Origin: Halorubrum sp. PV6
Lineage (GTDB): Archaea; Halobacteriota; Halobacteria; Halobacteriales; Haloferacaceae
DNA length: 64,000 bases
Reading direction: 5' to 3'
Assembly (NCBI RefSeq): GCF_003990725.2
Contig: NZ_CP030064.1
Coordinates: 1,922,001-1,986,000 of the forward strand
Each line of letters begins with the position of its first letter. Position 1 is the first letter of the stretch. Positions 8,727 to 17,648 of this stretch are shown here, piece by piece. Made by a program: the position numbers and the translations under genes. Below the pieces are notes generated by a model. That model saw only the letters and a program-made list of their open reading frames with translations, was not told the origin of the DNA and did no database searches.

Positions 8727-8819
8727 TGGCCGGCGAGGGCGGACCGGTCCGCGGCGACGTGGCGACGGGACGACCGACCCGTTTCGGCTCGCAGTCGTCG
8801 AGGCGGCGCGTCGACGCCG

Positions 8820-10169
8820 TCAGTGACTCGTCTCGGCGGCGGCGCGGCCCGGCAGGAACGTCCCCGTCTCGCGCCGGACCCCGACGAGCAACACGACGCC
8901 GGCGGCGAGCGGGAGGGCCGCGCAGGCGGCGTATATCGGGGCGAACCCGACGGCGTCGACGAGCGGGAGCGACACCAACGGGCCGAGGCCGCCGCCGACG
9001 TCGCCGAGGACGTTGTTCGTCCCCGACGCCCGGCCCATCCGCTCGTCCGGCGTCAGGTCCGCGAGCAGCGCCATCATCGGGCCGCTGGTGCCGCCCTGTC
9101 CGGCGCCGATACAGGCGCACGCGAGCGCCAGCGACCCCACCGATCCGGCGCGGGCGAGCAGGAGAAATCCCGCAGAGGAGACGACGAGGAAGGAGAGCAA
9201 GACGGGCGTCCGCGAGTTCCGCGTGTCCGACACCCGCCCCCCGACGAGCATGAAGCAGGCGGCCGAGAGGACCGTACCGGCCATGAACAGCCCCGACGTT
9301 CCCTGCGGCGCGAGCCCGAAGAGCGAGATGTCCTTCGCGTCGAGGAACAACACGAGCGTGGCGAACAGCGCGCCGATGTACGCGAACATCAGCCCGAAGT
9401 TGACCAATCCGACCGTCACGGCGGGGACCGTGGTGTCGACGTCCCACGGCTTGACCGCGTCCCCCGAGCGGTCGCCGGTCACGTGCGTCTCCGGCACGTA
9501 GCGGGCGGCGACGAGGCTGGCGGTCAGCGCGAACGCGGCGGCGACGACGAACGCGGCGACGTTGCCCGCGAGCGCGGAGACGACGCCGCCGATGACGAGC
9601 CCGACGGGGAACCCCATCGTGATCCCGCCGCGGACGACGCCCATGTTCGTCCCCCGCGACCCGCTGTCGGAGAGGTCCGCGGCGATGGTGTAGGCGGTCG
9701 CGAACACCGCCGCGGAGCCGATCCCCCAGAGGACCCGCGCGAGGAGGAACCACGTCTCGGGCGCGACGACGAGCGCGATGGGGGCGACCCACTGCTCGGG
9801 TCCGAGCGCGACCGGGCCGACCGACGCGCTCGGCAGCGACGCCGCCAGGGGGCGCAGCGACGCCGCGGACGGCAACGCCAGCGCGACGACGTAGCCGAGG
9901 GTGGCGATCCCCTCCACGAGGAGGCCCGCGACGAAGGGGGTCCGGGTCCCGTACCGGTCCACCAGCGCGCCGGCGGGCGCGTTCGCGACGAGTCGCACCC
10001 ACCGGTTCGCCGAGAGGATCACGCCCACCATGAACGCCGAGATACCGAGGACCGACCCGAGGTTCGGGAGGATGGGGAAGACGACGCCGCCGCCGAACCC
10101 GACGAAGAAGGTGCTGGCTATCACCGCGAGCAACACGGTCGGGGGGCGCTCGACGCCGAGGCCCCGCAT
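8820..10169 (-). CDS. MFS transporter (drug-efflux-like)
   Basis: 449 residues with about 12 hydrophobic segments and MFS loop motifs. The motif A-like GALVDRYGTRTPFVAG follows the second segment and GGRVSDTRNSRTP repeats the pattern in the second half. It probably exports a small molecule across the cytoplasmic membrane; the substrate cannot be read from sequence. It lies 48 bases downstream of a tetR-type gene on the same strand, and the operator in front of tetR suggests that the regulator represses both. Confidence 0.85.
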   Translation of the reverse strand: MRGLGVERPPTVLLAVIASTFFVGFGGGVVFPILPNLGSVLGISAFMVGVILSANRWVRLVANAPAGALVDRYGTRTPFVAGLLVEGIATLGYVVALALPSAASLRPLAASLPSASVGPVALGPEQWVAPIALVVAPETWFLLARVLWGIGSAAVFATAYTIAADLSDSGSRGTNMGVVRGGITMGFPVGLVIGGVVSALAGNVAAFVVAAAFALTASLVAARYVPETHVTGDRSGDAVKPWDVDTTVPAVTVGLVNFGLMFAYIGALFATLVLFLDAKDISLFGLAPQGTSGLFMAGTVLSAACFMLVGGRVSDTRNSRTPVLLSFLVVSSAGFLLLARAGSVGSLALACACIGAGQGGTSGPMMALLADLTPDERMGRASGTNNVLGDVGGGLGPLVSLPLVDAVGFAPIYAACAALPLAAGVVLLVGVRRETGTFLPGRAAAETSH

Positions 10170-10217
10170 CTCAGCCGCCTCGGGCGACGCGGGTGCGCCG
10201 AGAACTCGGAGCGCGGG

Positions 10218-10937
10218 TCATTCGTCGTCTTCCGGGGCCATCGCGGCGATGCCGGCTTCGAGCGACGGCGGTTCGACGCCCGGCGCGAGTAGCGGTTCGA
10301 CGATGCGGTGGAGCGCCGCCTCCGCGACGGCTCGCGTGTACGTCGGCTCGGGCGGGTCACAGTCGGTTCGGCTCGCCGACGACTCGTCGCCGGCGTCGCC
10401 GTCGGTTCCGCCCATCTCCCGGCTCAGCGTGATCTGTCGCGTCCGCGCGCCGTCGAGGGTCGCGACGAGCAGGGCCGCCGTCTCCTCGGCGTCGACGTCG
10501 CGGAACGCGCCCGCCTCGATGCCCGATTCGAGGATGTCGACGACGGTCCCGCGAAGCAGGCGGTCGCTCCGGGCGAGCTGTTCGCGGATCGGCTCGTTGA
10601 ACGGGCCCTGCGTCCGGAGTTCGAGGAGGGCGATGTGGAACGCCTCGCGGTCGACCGCCCCCGGCTCGAAGACGAACCAGCCGATGAACCCCGCGAGGCG
10701 CTCGGCGGGCGGCTCCGACGCGTGGGCGGCGATCCGCGCTTCGGAGTCCGTGATGACGTGATCGAGGAACGCGACGAGCAGCGCCTCCTTCGTGTCGTAG
10801 TGGTAGTGGAGCAGCGACTTGCTCTTCGAGCACTCGTCGGCGATGTCCTGCATCGTCAGGTCGGCGTAGCCGTGGGCGCGGAGCGCGCGATAGACTCCCT
10901 CCATGATCTCTCCGGACGCGCTCGGCTGGTCACTCAT
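10218..10937 (-). CDS. TetR/AcrR family transcriptional regulator
   Basis: 239 residues. The N-terminal HTH reads YADLTMQDIADECSKSKSLLHYHYDTKEALL, the standard TetR DNA-binding segment; the rest is the helical ligand-binding and dimer domain. It lies upstream of an MFS efflux gene on the same strand. A perfect inverted repeat abuts its start codon, so autoregulation and control of the transporter are likely. The inducer is unknown. Confidence 0.9.
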   Translation of the reverse strand: MSDQPSASGEIMEGVYRALRAHGYADLTMQDIADECSKSKSLLHYHYDTKEALLVAFLDHVITDSEARIAAHASEPPAERLAGFIGWFVFEPGAVDREAFHIALLELRTQGPFNEPIREQLARSDRLLRGTVVDILESGIEAGAFRDVDAEETAALLVATLDGARTRQITLSREMGGTDGDAGDESSASRTDCDPPEPTYTRAVAEAALHRIVEPLLAPGVEPPSLEAGIAAMAPEDDE

Positions 10938-10955
10938 TGACTGACTGGTCAGTCA
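10938..10955. promoter_or_regulatory. TetR-type operator: perfect inverted repeat TGACTGAC-TG-GTCAGTCA
   Basis: Two perfect 8-base arms are separated by TG, immediately next to the ATG of the tetR gene (10935-10937 on the + strand). A TATA-like stretch (gaattta on the minus strand, about 10963-10970) lies just upstream. A bound repressor would cover the start of a leaderless transcript. Site and spacing are seen directly; binding by the adjacent TetR is inferred. Confidence 0.75.
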
Positions 10956-11110
10956 GCAATCGATAAATTCCTGACGGTCGGCGGAGTCGACGGTCGAGTA
11001 CTCGACCGCCGGACCGCTCGGCCGACCCGCCCACCGCGCTCGACGGCGCAGCGGCTCAGGGAGTTAGAACAGTCGAAAAGCCGATACAACCCTGAACGTC
11101 GTCGCCGGAG

Positions 11111-11305
11111 TTACAGGCGGGTAACGTTCGTCGCGCGCGGACCCTTGTCCGCTTCCTCAATGTCGAACTCGACTTCCTGACCCTCTTCGAGGTCCGGGCC
11201 GCCGACGTCCTCCATGTGGAAGAACACGTCCTCGTCCGCGTCGTCAGTCTCGATGAATCCGTAGCCGCCAGTGTCGTTGAAGAAGTCAACTTCGCCTTTC
11301 GCCAT
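11111..11305 (-). CDS. cspA: Cold-shock-domain protein
   Basis: 64 residues, a complete CSD. RNP1 and RNP2 appear as GGYGFIET and DVFFHMEDV; the usual KGF..I is GGYGFIET with KGEVDFFND before it. CSD proteins bind single-stranded nucleic acid and act as RNA chaperones. A TATA-like element (ccttttatg on the minus strand, 11331-11339) lies about 28 nt before the ATG. It is monocistronic and divergent from the sdh operon. Confidence 0.93.
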   Translation of the reverse strand: MAKGEVDFFNDTGGYGFIETDDADEDVFFHMEDVGGPDLEEGQEVEFDIEEADKGPRATNVTRL

Positions 11306-11530
11306 TGCAACTGTACGAGAGAGTGGACGCCATAAAAGGCTTCCGCGAGCGGTACGAGCGTGGGTATGATACGCATGATCGCCGGGAGCGGGCCCGCCGA
11401 GGCGGCGGTTTCGAGGCGCAGATCGTGGCCGGTCTGTTGCTCGTCGGGGGCCGTGACCACGACGGGAATACGTCGGTGCGAGCGCGGGACGAGCGCGAGG
11501 CGACTCCCCGCACGCTCCGCCACGTTAGTA

Positions 11531-11540
11531 ACTACTATAC
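11531..11540 (+). promoter_or_regulatory. Promoter of the sdhCDBA operon
   Basis: actactatac lies 25-34 nt upstream of the sdhC ATG at 11565, consistent with a leaderless or very short-leader transcript for the whole operon. Confidence 0.4.
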
Positions 11541-11564
11541 CACCCCAGTGCGGAACCGTTAGGT

Positions 11565-11990
11565 ATGAGTCAGTCGTACAATCGAGGCCTCATCGAGGAC
11601 TTCAGCCGTTGGCGGGAGTTCGAGGCGGGTATGTGGGCCTGGATCTTTCATAAGTTCACGGGGTGGGTGCTCATCGGGTACCTGTTCACCCACATCGCCG
11701 TGTTGAGTACCGCGATTCCAGCAGCCGGGGCGAGCGAGGCCGCGATGATGGCCGGCAACGACGTGTACACACAGACCATCGTCAGCCTCGAAGGGCTGCT
11801 CTTGGTTCGGCTCTTGGAGGTCGGGCTCCTCGCGGTCGCCGTGTTCCACATGCTCAACGGCACCCGGCTCCTCCTCGTCGATCTCGGAGTCGGACTGGAC
11901 GCACAGGACAAGAGTTTCTACGCGTCGCTGCTCCTGACCGGAGCGATCACCGTCGCGTCCGTGCCGACCTTTATCGCGGGGGCGTTCTGA
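11565..11990 (+). CDS. sdhC: Succinate dehydrogenase membrane anchor, cytochrome b subunit C
   Basis: 141 residues with three predicted membrane helices. The start [16 protein letters not shown] and the segment [12 protein letters not shown] are typical of haloarchaeal SdhC; the latter holds a His suited to heme b ligation. It anchors the catalytic subunits to the membrane and passes electrons to menaquinone. First gene of sdhCDBA; sdhD begins one base after its stop. Confidence 0.92.
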   Translation: MSQSYNRGLIEDFSRWREFEAGMWAWIFHKFTGWVLIGYLFTHIAVLSTAIPAAGASEAAMMAGNDVYTQTIVSLEGLLLVRLLEVGLLAVAVFHMLNGTRLLLVDLGVGLDAQDKSFYASLLLTGAITVASVPTFIAGAF

Positions 11991-11991
11991 G

Positions 11992-12366
11992 ATGGCCGAA
12001 CGCTACTCCTCGTTCCAGTCGGGCGGTCGCATGTGGCTGCTACAGCGCGTGACGGCGGCGTTCCTGCTCGTCGTGTTAGCGTTCCACTTCTTCCTGCTCC
12101 ACTTCGTCCACCACGCCGACGAGGTGTCGTTCCTCGCCAGTTCGGGCCGGATGGAGCAGTTGAGCTACTACTCGCTGATGGTGCTGTTCCTCGTGACGGC
12201 GACGTTCCACGGGGTCAACGGCGTCTACAACGCCCTCGTCAACCAAGGGCTGACCGGCACCAAGCGAACGGTCATCAAGTGGACGCTCGTGGCCGCGAGC
12301 GTCGTGCTGCTGTTCCAGGGGATTCGGACGGCGAACGCGTGGGCGGGCGGCTTCCCACTGCTCTGA
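11992..12366 (+). CDS. sdhD: Succinate dehydrogenase membrane subunit D
   Basis: 124 residues with three membrane helices. The first contains the His-rich AFHFFLLHFVHHADE and the second FHGVNGVYNAL, which parallels the HMLNG motif of SdhC. These are the expected quinone and heme-contacting positions. It is packed between sdhC (1-base gap) and sdhB (3-base gap), so the genes are co-transcribed and probably translationally coupled. Confidence 0.92.
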   Translation: MAERYSSFQSGGRMWLLQRVTAAFLLVVLAFHFFLLHFVHHADEVSFLASSGRMEQLSYYSLMVLFLVTATFHGVNGVYNALVNQGLTGTKRTVIKWTLVAASVVLLFQGIRTANAWAGGFPLL

Positions 12367-12369
12367 ACT

Positions 12370-13260
12370 ATGAGTACGCAGACACCAACCCAGATCGAGG
12401 AATCGAGCGAGACCGAAACCGAGGCCGAGGTCGCCTCGAAGGGCGACGAGCGCCGCGCAGAGAAGCGACGGCGGGCGGCCGAAGACCGCGCGCGCAGACA
12501 GGTCGAGGAGGCCGAGCAGGCCGCCGCAGATGAGGAGACGATCGAGCTGAAAGTGTTCCGGTACGACCCCGAAATCGAGGGGAAACAGGAGCCGCGGTTC
12601 GACACGTTCCACGTCCCGTTCACCAAGGGGATGACCGTCCTCGACGCGCTGATGTACTCGCGGGACACGTACGACTCCTCGCTCACCTTCCGGCACTCCT
12701 GCCGGCAGGCCGTCTGCGGGTCCGACGCGATGTTCGTCAACGGCGGTCAGAAGCTGGCGTGTAAAACGCAGATATCGGAGCTCGAAGAGCCGATCAGAGT
12801 CGAGCCGCTCCCGCACGCCGAGGTCCGGAAAGACCTCGTCGTCGACATGGAGCACTTCTACGACCAGATGGAGGCCGTCGAGCCGTACTTCCAGACGAAC
12901 GAGTACCCCGACGGCGAACTCGAAGAGCAGCGACAGACGCGGGAGAACCGCGAGAAGGTCAAGATGTCGACCCGGTGTATCTGGTGTGGCGCGTGTATGT
13001 CCTCGTGTAACATCGCCGCCGGCGACAACGAGTACCTCGGGCCCGCCGCGATCAACAAGGCCTACCGGTTCGCGATGGACGAACGCGAGGGCGAGGACAT
13101 CAAACAGAAGCGACTCGAAATCATCGAGCAGGAACACGGCGTCTGGCGGTGTCAGACCCAGTTCTCCTGTACCGAGGTGTGCCCGAAGGACATCCCACTC
13201 ACCGAGCACATCCAGGAGCTCAAACGCGAAGCGGTCAAGAACAACCTGAAGTTCTGGTAG
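12370..13260 (+). CDS. sdhB: Succinate dehydrogenase iron-sulfur subunit B
   Basis: 296 residues. The ferredoxin-like N-terminal domain has CRQAVCGSDAM with a later LACKT for the [2Fe-2S] cluster; the C-terminal domain has CIWCGACMSSCN and CQTQFSCTEVCP for the [4Fe-4S] and [3Fe-4S] clusters. Residues 1-55 are a Glu/Arg/Ala-rich, possibly helical extension that bacterial SdhB lacks. Electrons pass from the SdhA flavin through these clusters to the membrane. Confidence 0.96.
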   Translation: MSTQTPTQIEESSETETEAEVASKGDERRAEKRRRAAEDRARRQVEEAEQAAADEETIELKVFRYDPEIEGKQEPRFDTFHVPFTKGMTVLDALMYSRDTYDSSLTFRHSCRQAVCGSDAMFVNGGQKLACKTQISELEEPIRVEPLPHAEVRKDLVVDMEHFYDQMEAVEPYFQTNEYPDGELEEQRQTRENREKVKMSTRCIWCGACMSSCNIAAGDNEYLGPAAINKAYRFAMDEREGEDIKQKRLEIIEQEHGVWRCQTQFSCTEVCPKDIPLTEHIQELKREAVKNNLKFW

Positions 13261-13314
13261 CGACAGGAGACACGCTCAAGGGCATTCAGGACCAACCGAA
13301 TATCATACCCAACA

Positions 13315-15144
13315 ATGCACGAACACGACGTTATCGTTGTCGGCGCCGGGGGGGCGGGACTCCGGGCGGCGATTGCGGCACAGGAAGCCGGGGCCGACGT
13401 GGCCATCGTCTCGAAACTGCACCCGGTCCGCTCGCACACGGGCGCGGCCGAGGGCGGCATCAACGCGGCGCTGCGCGACGCCGACTCCTGGGAAGACCAC
13501 GCCTACGACACGATGAAGGGGTCGGACTACCTCGGCGACGCGCCGGCGGTCGAGGCCCTCTGTCAGGAGAGCCCCGAAGAGGTCATCCAACTTGAGCACT
13601 GGGGAATGCCCTTCTCCCGCGAGGACGACGGGCGCGTCTCCCAGCGGCCGTTCGGCGGGCTCTCGTTCCCCCGGACCACCTACGCCGGCGCCGAGACCGG
13701 CCACCAGATGCTCCACACGATGTACGAGCAGGTGGTCAAACGCGGAATCACGGTGTACGACGAGTGGCACGTGATGGATCTCGCCGTCACCGACGAGGAG
13801 GACCCCGCCGAGCGGACCTGCCACGGTGTCGTCGCCTACGACATCCAGAGCGGCGAAGTGAGCGGATTCCGCGCCGAGAACGGCGTCATCCTCGCGACGG
13901 GCGGGATGGGACAGGTGTTCGACCACACCACGAACGCGGTCGCGAACACCGGCGACGGCGTCGCGATGGCCTACCGCGCCGGCGTCCCGATGGAGGACAT
14001 GGAGTTCATCCAGTTCCACCCGACGACGCTCCCCTCGACGGGCGTGCTGATCTCCGAGGGGGTCCGCGGTGAGGGCGGTATCCTCTACAACAAGGACGGC
14101 GAGCGGTTCATGTTCGAACACGGCTACGCGAACAACGACGGCGAGCTCGCCTCCCGCGACGTCGTCTCCCGCGCCGAGTTGACCGAGGTCAACGAGGGGC
14201 GCGGCATCGAAGACGAGTACGTCCACCTCGACATGCGCCACCTCGGCGAGGAGCGCATCCTCGACCGACTGGAGAACATCCTCCACCTCGCGGAGGACTT
14301 CGAGGGCGCCGACGGGCTCACGGAGCCGATGCCGGTCAAGCCCGGCCAGCACTACGCGATGGGCGGCATCGAGACGAACGAGTTCGGTGAGACGGCGATC
14401 GGCGGCCTCTACGCCGCCGGCGAGTGCGCCTGCGCGTCGGTCCACGGCGCCAATCGCCTCGGCGGGAACGCCCTGCCGGAGCTCATCGTCTTCGGGAAGC
14501 GCGCCGGCCGTCACGCGGCGGGCGAGGAGATGGGCGAAGCCGAGATATCGACCGGGAAGGAGGGCGAGTGGGAGCCCGCCGACTACGAGTTCAGCGTCGA
14601 GGTCGGAGAGACCGGCGGGCAGGGCCCCGCTGCGGCCGACGGCGGCGCGGTGGCGACAGACCCCGACGGCGTCCTCAAGGCGGAGGTCGAGCGCGCGAAG
14701 GCGCGCGTCGACGAACTGCTCGCCCGGAAGGGCCGCAACCACGCCGAGATCCGGTCTGCGGTCCAAGAGACCATGACCGCGAACGTCAACGTGTTCCGCG
14801 AGGAGGGGCGACTCGACGAGACCCTCGAAGACCTCCGCGACGCCCGCGAGGCGTACAAGGACGTGGCAGTCTCCGACCCGTCGCGAACGTTCAACACCGA
14901 TCTCATCCACACGATGGAGACGCGGAACATCCTCGACATCGCCGAGGCGCTCACGATGGGCGCGCTCGCTCGCGAGGAGTTCCGCGGCGCCCACTGGCGC
15001 AAGCAACACCAGGAGCGGAAAGACGAGAGCTGGCTGAAACACACCCTCGTCTCGTGGAACGACGGCAAGCCGGAGCTGTGGTACAAGCCGACGATCCTCG
15101 AAGGCGAAAACAAGACGTACGAGCCGAAGAGCCGTTCGTACTGA
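13315..15144 (+). CDS. sdhA: Succinate dehydrogenase flavoprotein subunit A
   Basis: 609 residues. The FAD-binding Rossmann start VIVVGAGGAGLRAAI, the covalent-flavin segment SHTGAAEGGIN (the His is the usual flavin attachment) and the active-site loop HGANRLGGNAL are all present. It oxidises succinate to fumarate in the TCA cycle. Last gene of sdhCDBA, 54 bases after sdhB. Length and motifs are normal for the family. Confidence 0.97.
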   Translation: MHEHDVIVVGAGGAGLRAAIAAQEAGADVAIVSKLHPVRSHTGAAEGGINAALRDADSWEDHAYDTMKGSDYLGDAPAVEALCQESPEEVIQLEHWGMPFSREDDGRVSQRPFGGLSFPRTTYAGAETGHQMLHTMYEQVVKRGITVYDEWHVMDLAVTDEEDPAERTCHGVVAYDIQSGEVSGFRAENGVILATGGMGQVFDHTTNAVANTGDGVAMAYRAGVPMEDMEFIQFHPTTLPSTGVLISEGVRGEGGILYNKDGERFMFEHGYANNDGELASRDVVSRAELTEVNEGRGIEDEYVHLDMRHLGEERILDRLENILHLAEDFEGADGLTEPMPVKPGQHYAMGGIETNEFGETAIGGLYAAGECACASVHGANRLGGNALPELIVFGKRAGRHAAGEEMGEAEISTGKEGEWEPADYEFSVEVGETGGQGPAAADGGAVATDPDGVLKAEVERAKARVDELLARKGRNHAEIRSAVQETMTANVNVFREEGRLDETLEDLRDAREAYKDVAVSDPSRTFNTDLIHTMETRNILDIAEALTMGALAREEFRGAHWRKQHQERKDESWLKHTLVSWNDGKPELWYKPTILEGENKTYEPKSRSY

Positions 15145-15160
15145 CCGCAGATCCGATCAC

Positions 15161-15178
15161 GAACGATCCGGATCGTTC
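15161..15178. repeat. 18-base perfect palindrome after sdhA
   Basis: gaacgatccggatcgttc is its own reverse complement and begins 16 bases after the sdhA stop. It could form a hairpin at the 3' end of the operon transcript or bind a dimeric regulator. No T-run follows. Confidence 0.5.
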
Positions 15179-15355
15179 ACGATTTCCTATCCGTCGTCGG
15201 TCGAAAGCACACCGCGTTAGACGACGACAGCGCAACGCATCCGTCGCGTAAGTCGCCGTCTGCTGGCGTCTCCGCCCTGCTTTCCCGTGTCGAGCCAGTT
15301 TCGACGATCGTTGAATAGGGGATTTATTATCGTCGAACGCTATCGATCGAGTAAG

Positions 15356-15583
15356 ATGTTAGAGACAGAGACCGCACGCACCGCGGCGCCGGCCCTGCCG
15401 CCGGAGCTGCAGTCTCCCCGCGCAAAACTCGTGTACTTGTACCTGACGACGAATGGCGACGCGACCGTCTCGGAAATGGGCGACTCGCTGGGGATGAAGA
15501 AGCTGTCGCTGTACAGCATTCTGAAGACGCTCCGCAAAGAGGACATGGTCGCCTGCGACGGCGACACCTACGCGCTGAACTGA
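15356..15583 (+). CDS. Small winged-helix (MarR/TrmB-like) protein
   Basis: 75 residues, almost wholly one winged HTH. SPRAKLVYLYLTTNGDATV is the first helix region, SEMGDSLGMKKLSLYSILKTL the recognition segment, and KEDMVACDGDTYAL the wing. The ATG at 15356 is chosen over an upstream GTG because an AT-rich TATA element (gatttattat, 15321-15330) lies 26-35 nt before it. Its regulon is unknown; position suggests either an independent gene or a link to sdh control. Confidence 0.75.
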   Translation: MLETETARTAAPALPPELQSPRAKLVYLYLTTNGDATVSEMGDSLGMKKLSLYSILKTLRKEDMVACDGDTYALN

Positions 15584-15665
15584 ACTCGACGACGACTCGT
15601 CCCGTTTTTGCCTCCCGCTGCCCCCTGAGCGGAGCGTTTACCAGCCCGCGGGACTCAGCGATACC

Positions 15666-16301
15666 GTGGACGCGAACCAGGACATACTCCGAAACCCGTT
15701 CGGGATGGACGCCGACTGCGAGAACTGCGCCGAGCTGTGCGCCGCTCGCGAGCAGGTCGTTCACGGGTACGGCGACGTGGGCGGCGAGTTCCTCGTCGTC
15801 GGCACGCGCCCCAGCGCGGCGGCGGCGACGAACGGCGTTCCCTTCACCGGAGCAGGTACCGGCGAGCGAGTACAGTCGATATTCGCCGACCTCGGCTTCG
15901 TGCGGTCGGCGCCGGACGTGGCGGAACCCGACGTACAGAACATTTTTTTCACGAATCTGACGCGGTGTCGGCACCCCGAACGCGAGCCGACGGCCCAGGA
16001 GGTCGACACCTGCGAGCCGTTCCTCAACGCGGAGATCCGGATGATCAACCCGCAGATCATCGTGCCCGTCGGCGAGCGACCGCTTCGCGAACTCGCCGTG
16101 GCGTACACCACTCGGCGGCCGGACTCGTTCGACATCAACGCCGAACACGCGACGACGATCCGCGGTCGGGGGTTCGAGTTGGTTCCGATGAAAGCGCCGG
16201 CGGAGATGACCGACGAGGACGCCGACGCGTTCCGCGATCACATGCGCGAGAACGTGTTGAGTCGGGATTACCGGCAGACGAAAGGGCGACAGAGTCGCTG
16301 A
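15666..16301 (+). CDS. Uracil-DNA glycosylase superfamily protein (family 4/5-like, Fe-S)
   Basis: 211 residues, GTG start. Four cysteines match the family-4 cluster arrangement: Cys18 and Cys21 (DCENC), then Cys101 and Cys116 (TRC...DTC). The motif A region reads GTRPSAAAATNGVPFTG where classical family 4 has GEAPG, so the catalytic loop is divergent; the later NLTRCRHP and VPVGERPLREL segments fit the superfamily. Base-excision repair is the likely role, but activity on uracil should not be assumed. Confidence 0.75.
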   Translation: MDANQDILRNPFGMDADCENCAELCAAREQVVHGYGDVGGEFLVVGTRPSAAAATNGVPFTGAGTGERVQSIFADLGFVRSAPDVAEPDVQNIFFTNLTRCRHPEREPTAQEVDTCEPFLNAEIRMINPQIIVPVGERPLRELAVAYTTRRPDSFDINAEHATTIRGRGFELVPMKAPAEMTDEDADAFRDHMRENVLSRDYRQTKGRQSR

Positions 16302-16307
16302 ACGGCG

Positions 16308-17507
16308 TCAGTCGGCCGAGTCGTCGAGTTCCGCTACGTCGTCGATCGCGTCCCCGAGCAGGTCGGTGGTCGCGTCGCCGCTGTCCGCGCCGAACGCGCA
16401 GTCGATGAGGATGTGTCCGCCGAGCGTCGTCGGCGAGATGACTTGGTCCGCGCCGGCCCGCCGGAGTTTGTTGAGGTTCTCGCGCTGTGTCACCGCCGCG
16501 ACGATGCGGCCGTCCGGGTTGAGCTGTCTGGCGGTGAGGATCGCGAGCGCGTCTCGCGCGTCGTCTTCGGTCGCGACGACGACCGCGCGGGCGCCCTGGA
16601 GGTTGACTCGTTCGAGGGGTTCGACGTCGCTGGGGTCGGCGGTGAGCACCGGCACGTCGGCGTCCGAGAGCCGCTGTGCGGCGGTCTGATCGGTCGTGAC
16701 GACGGCGTACTGAACGCCGTCGCGGGCGTCGAGTTCTTCGAGAATCGGTTCCGTCAGGTCCCCGTACCCGAGAACGAGGACGTGGTCGTCGAGGAGGTCG
16801 ATCTGTTTGTCGGTCATCTTTCCGAGTGCTTTGGAGAGTTGCGCCTCGATTGCGGGCGTGAGGAGGACACCGAGCGCGACGGCGAACGCCGCGACGTTCA
16901 TCACGAGCGACGAGAGCACGAACAGCTTGGCGATGTCGGCCGTCGCGCCGGTGACGGGAGTCACGTCGCCGTACCCGACGGTGGAGGCCGTGACGACGGT
17001 GAAGTAGAACGCGTCGACGATGGTCTCGACGCCGTTGAACTGCTCGCGGAGCGCATACGTCCCGACCGTCCCGTACGAGATGGCGGTCACGAGGGCGGCG
17101 CCCGCGGCGAGTTGCGTCGGCGACGGCGAGAAATTCCTGTCGAAGCGTTGCCGGTTGTACACCAACGCCGGCATCGAGAGCAGCGACAGCGCGACCAGCG
17201 GAAACGACAGCACCGACGTCTGCATCAGGCCCTGAATCGCCGTCAGCGGCAGCAGAACCGCCGTGGAGTACCAGCCGACGCGGTAGCCGTTCCGGAGCGC
17301 GAAGCCGCTTCCGAGCATCGAGAAGCCGGTTATCGTCCCGGTGAACCCGACGGTCTGGCGAACGACCAGGGGGACGTACGGTTCGAGGGGGCCGTTGACC
17401 CCGAGCCCGCCGATCTGCGCGAGTCCGGCGAGGATCGAGAGGATCGCCACCGCGAACGTCAGGGCGATAGACGCCCGGACGGTCACCCAGTCGCGGGTCA
17501 GCTCCAT
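16308..17507 (-). CDS. Potassium channel with NAD-binding (RCK/TrkA-N) domain
   Basis: 399 residues. Five to six hydrophobic segments precede a pore loop with the K+ selectivity filter TVGYGD (about residue 165-170). After the last helix, a cytoplasmic Rossmann domain begins DHVLVLGYGDLTEPIL, the nucleotide-binding Gly-rich turn of RCK domains. The protein probably gates K+ flow in response to a bound ligand. It is divergent from two membrane proteins that carry TrkA-C-like domains, which makes a joint K+ transport locus likely. Confidence 0.88.
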   Translation of the reverse strand: MELTRDWVTVRASIALTFAVAILSILAGLAQIGGLGVNGPLEPYVPLVVRQTVGFTGTITGFSMLGSGFALRNGYRVGWYSTAVLLPLTAIQGLMQTSVLSFPLVALSLLSMPALVYNRQRFDRNFSPSPTQLAAGAALVTAISYGTVGTYALREQFNGVETIVDAFYFTVVTASTVGYGDVTPVTGATADIAKLFVLSSLVMNVAAFAVALGVLLTPAIEAQLSKALGKMTDKQIDLLDDHVLVLGYGDLTEPILEELDARDGVQYAVVTTDQTAAQRLSDADVPVLTADPSDVEPLERVNLQGARAVVVATEDDARDALAILTARQLNPDGRIVAAVTQRENLNKLRRAGADQVISPTTLGGHILIDCAFGADSGDATTDLLGDAIDDVAELDDSAD

Positions 17508-17648
17508 GGGCGTTCGTGGCCGACGCCCGACTTAAACCTCGCGAGCGACGGCGACCGCCGCTCGCGGGGGCGGACGCCGCGCGGCGAGCGGGGCACACAC
17601 CTCGTGAGGCGTCGAAATATGTTTATATGTGCCGTCGGTTGACTGGTT

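Noticed and set aside
13303..15042. 579-codon open frame antisense to sdhA
   Set aside because: High-GC codon bias in sdhA opens the opposite strand; the translation is Arg/Val/His-rich without motifs.
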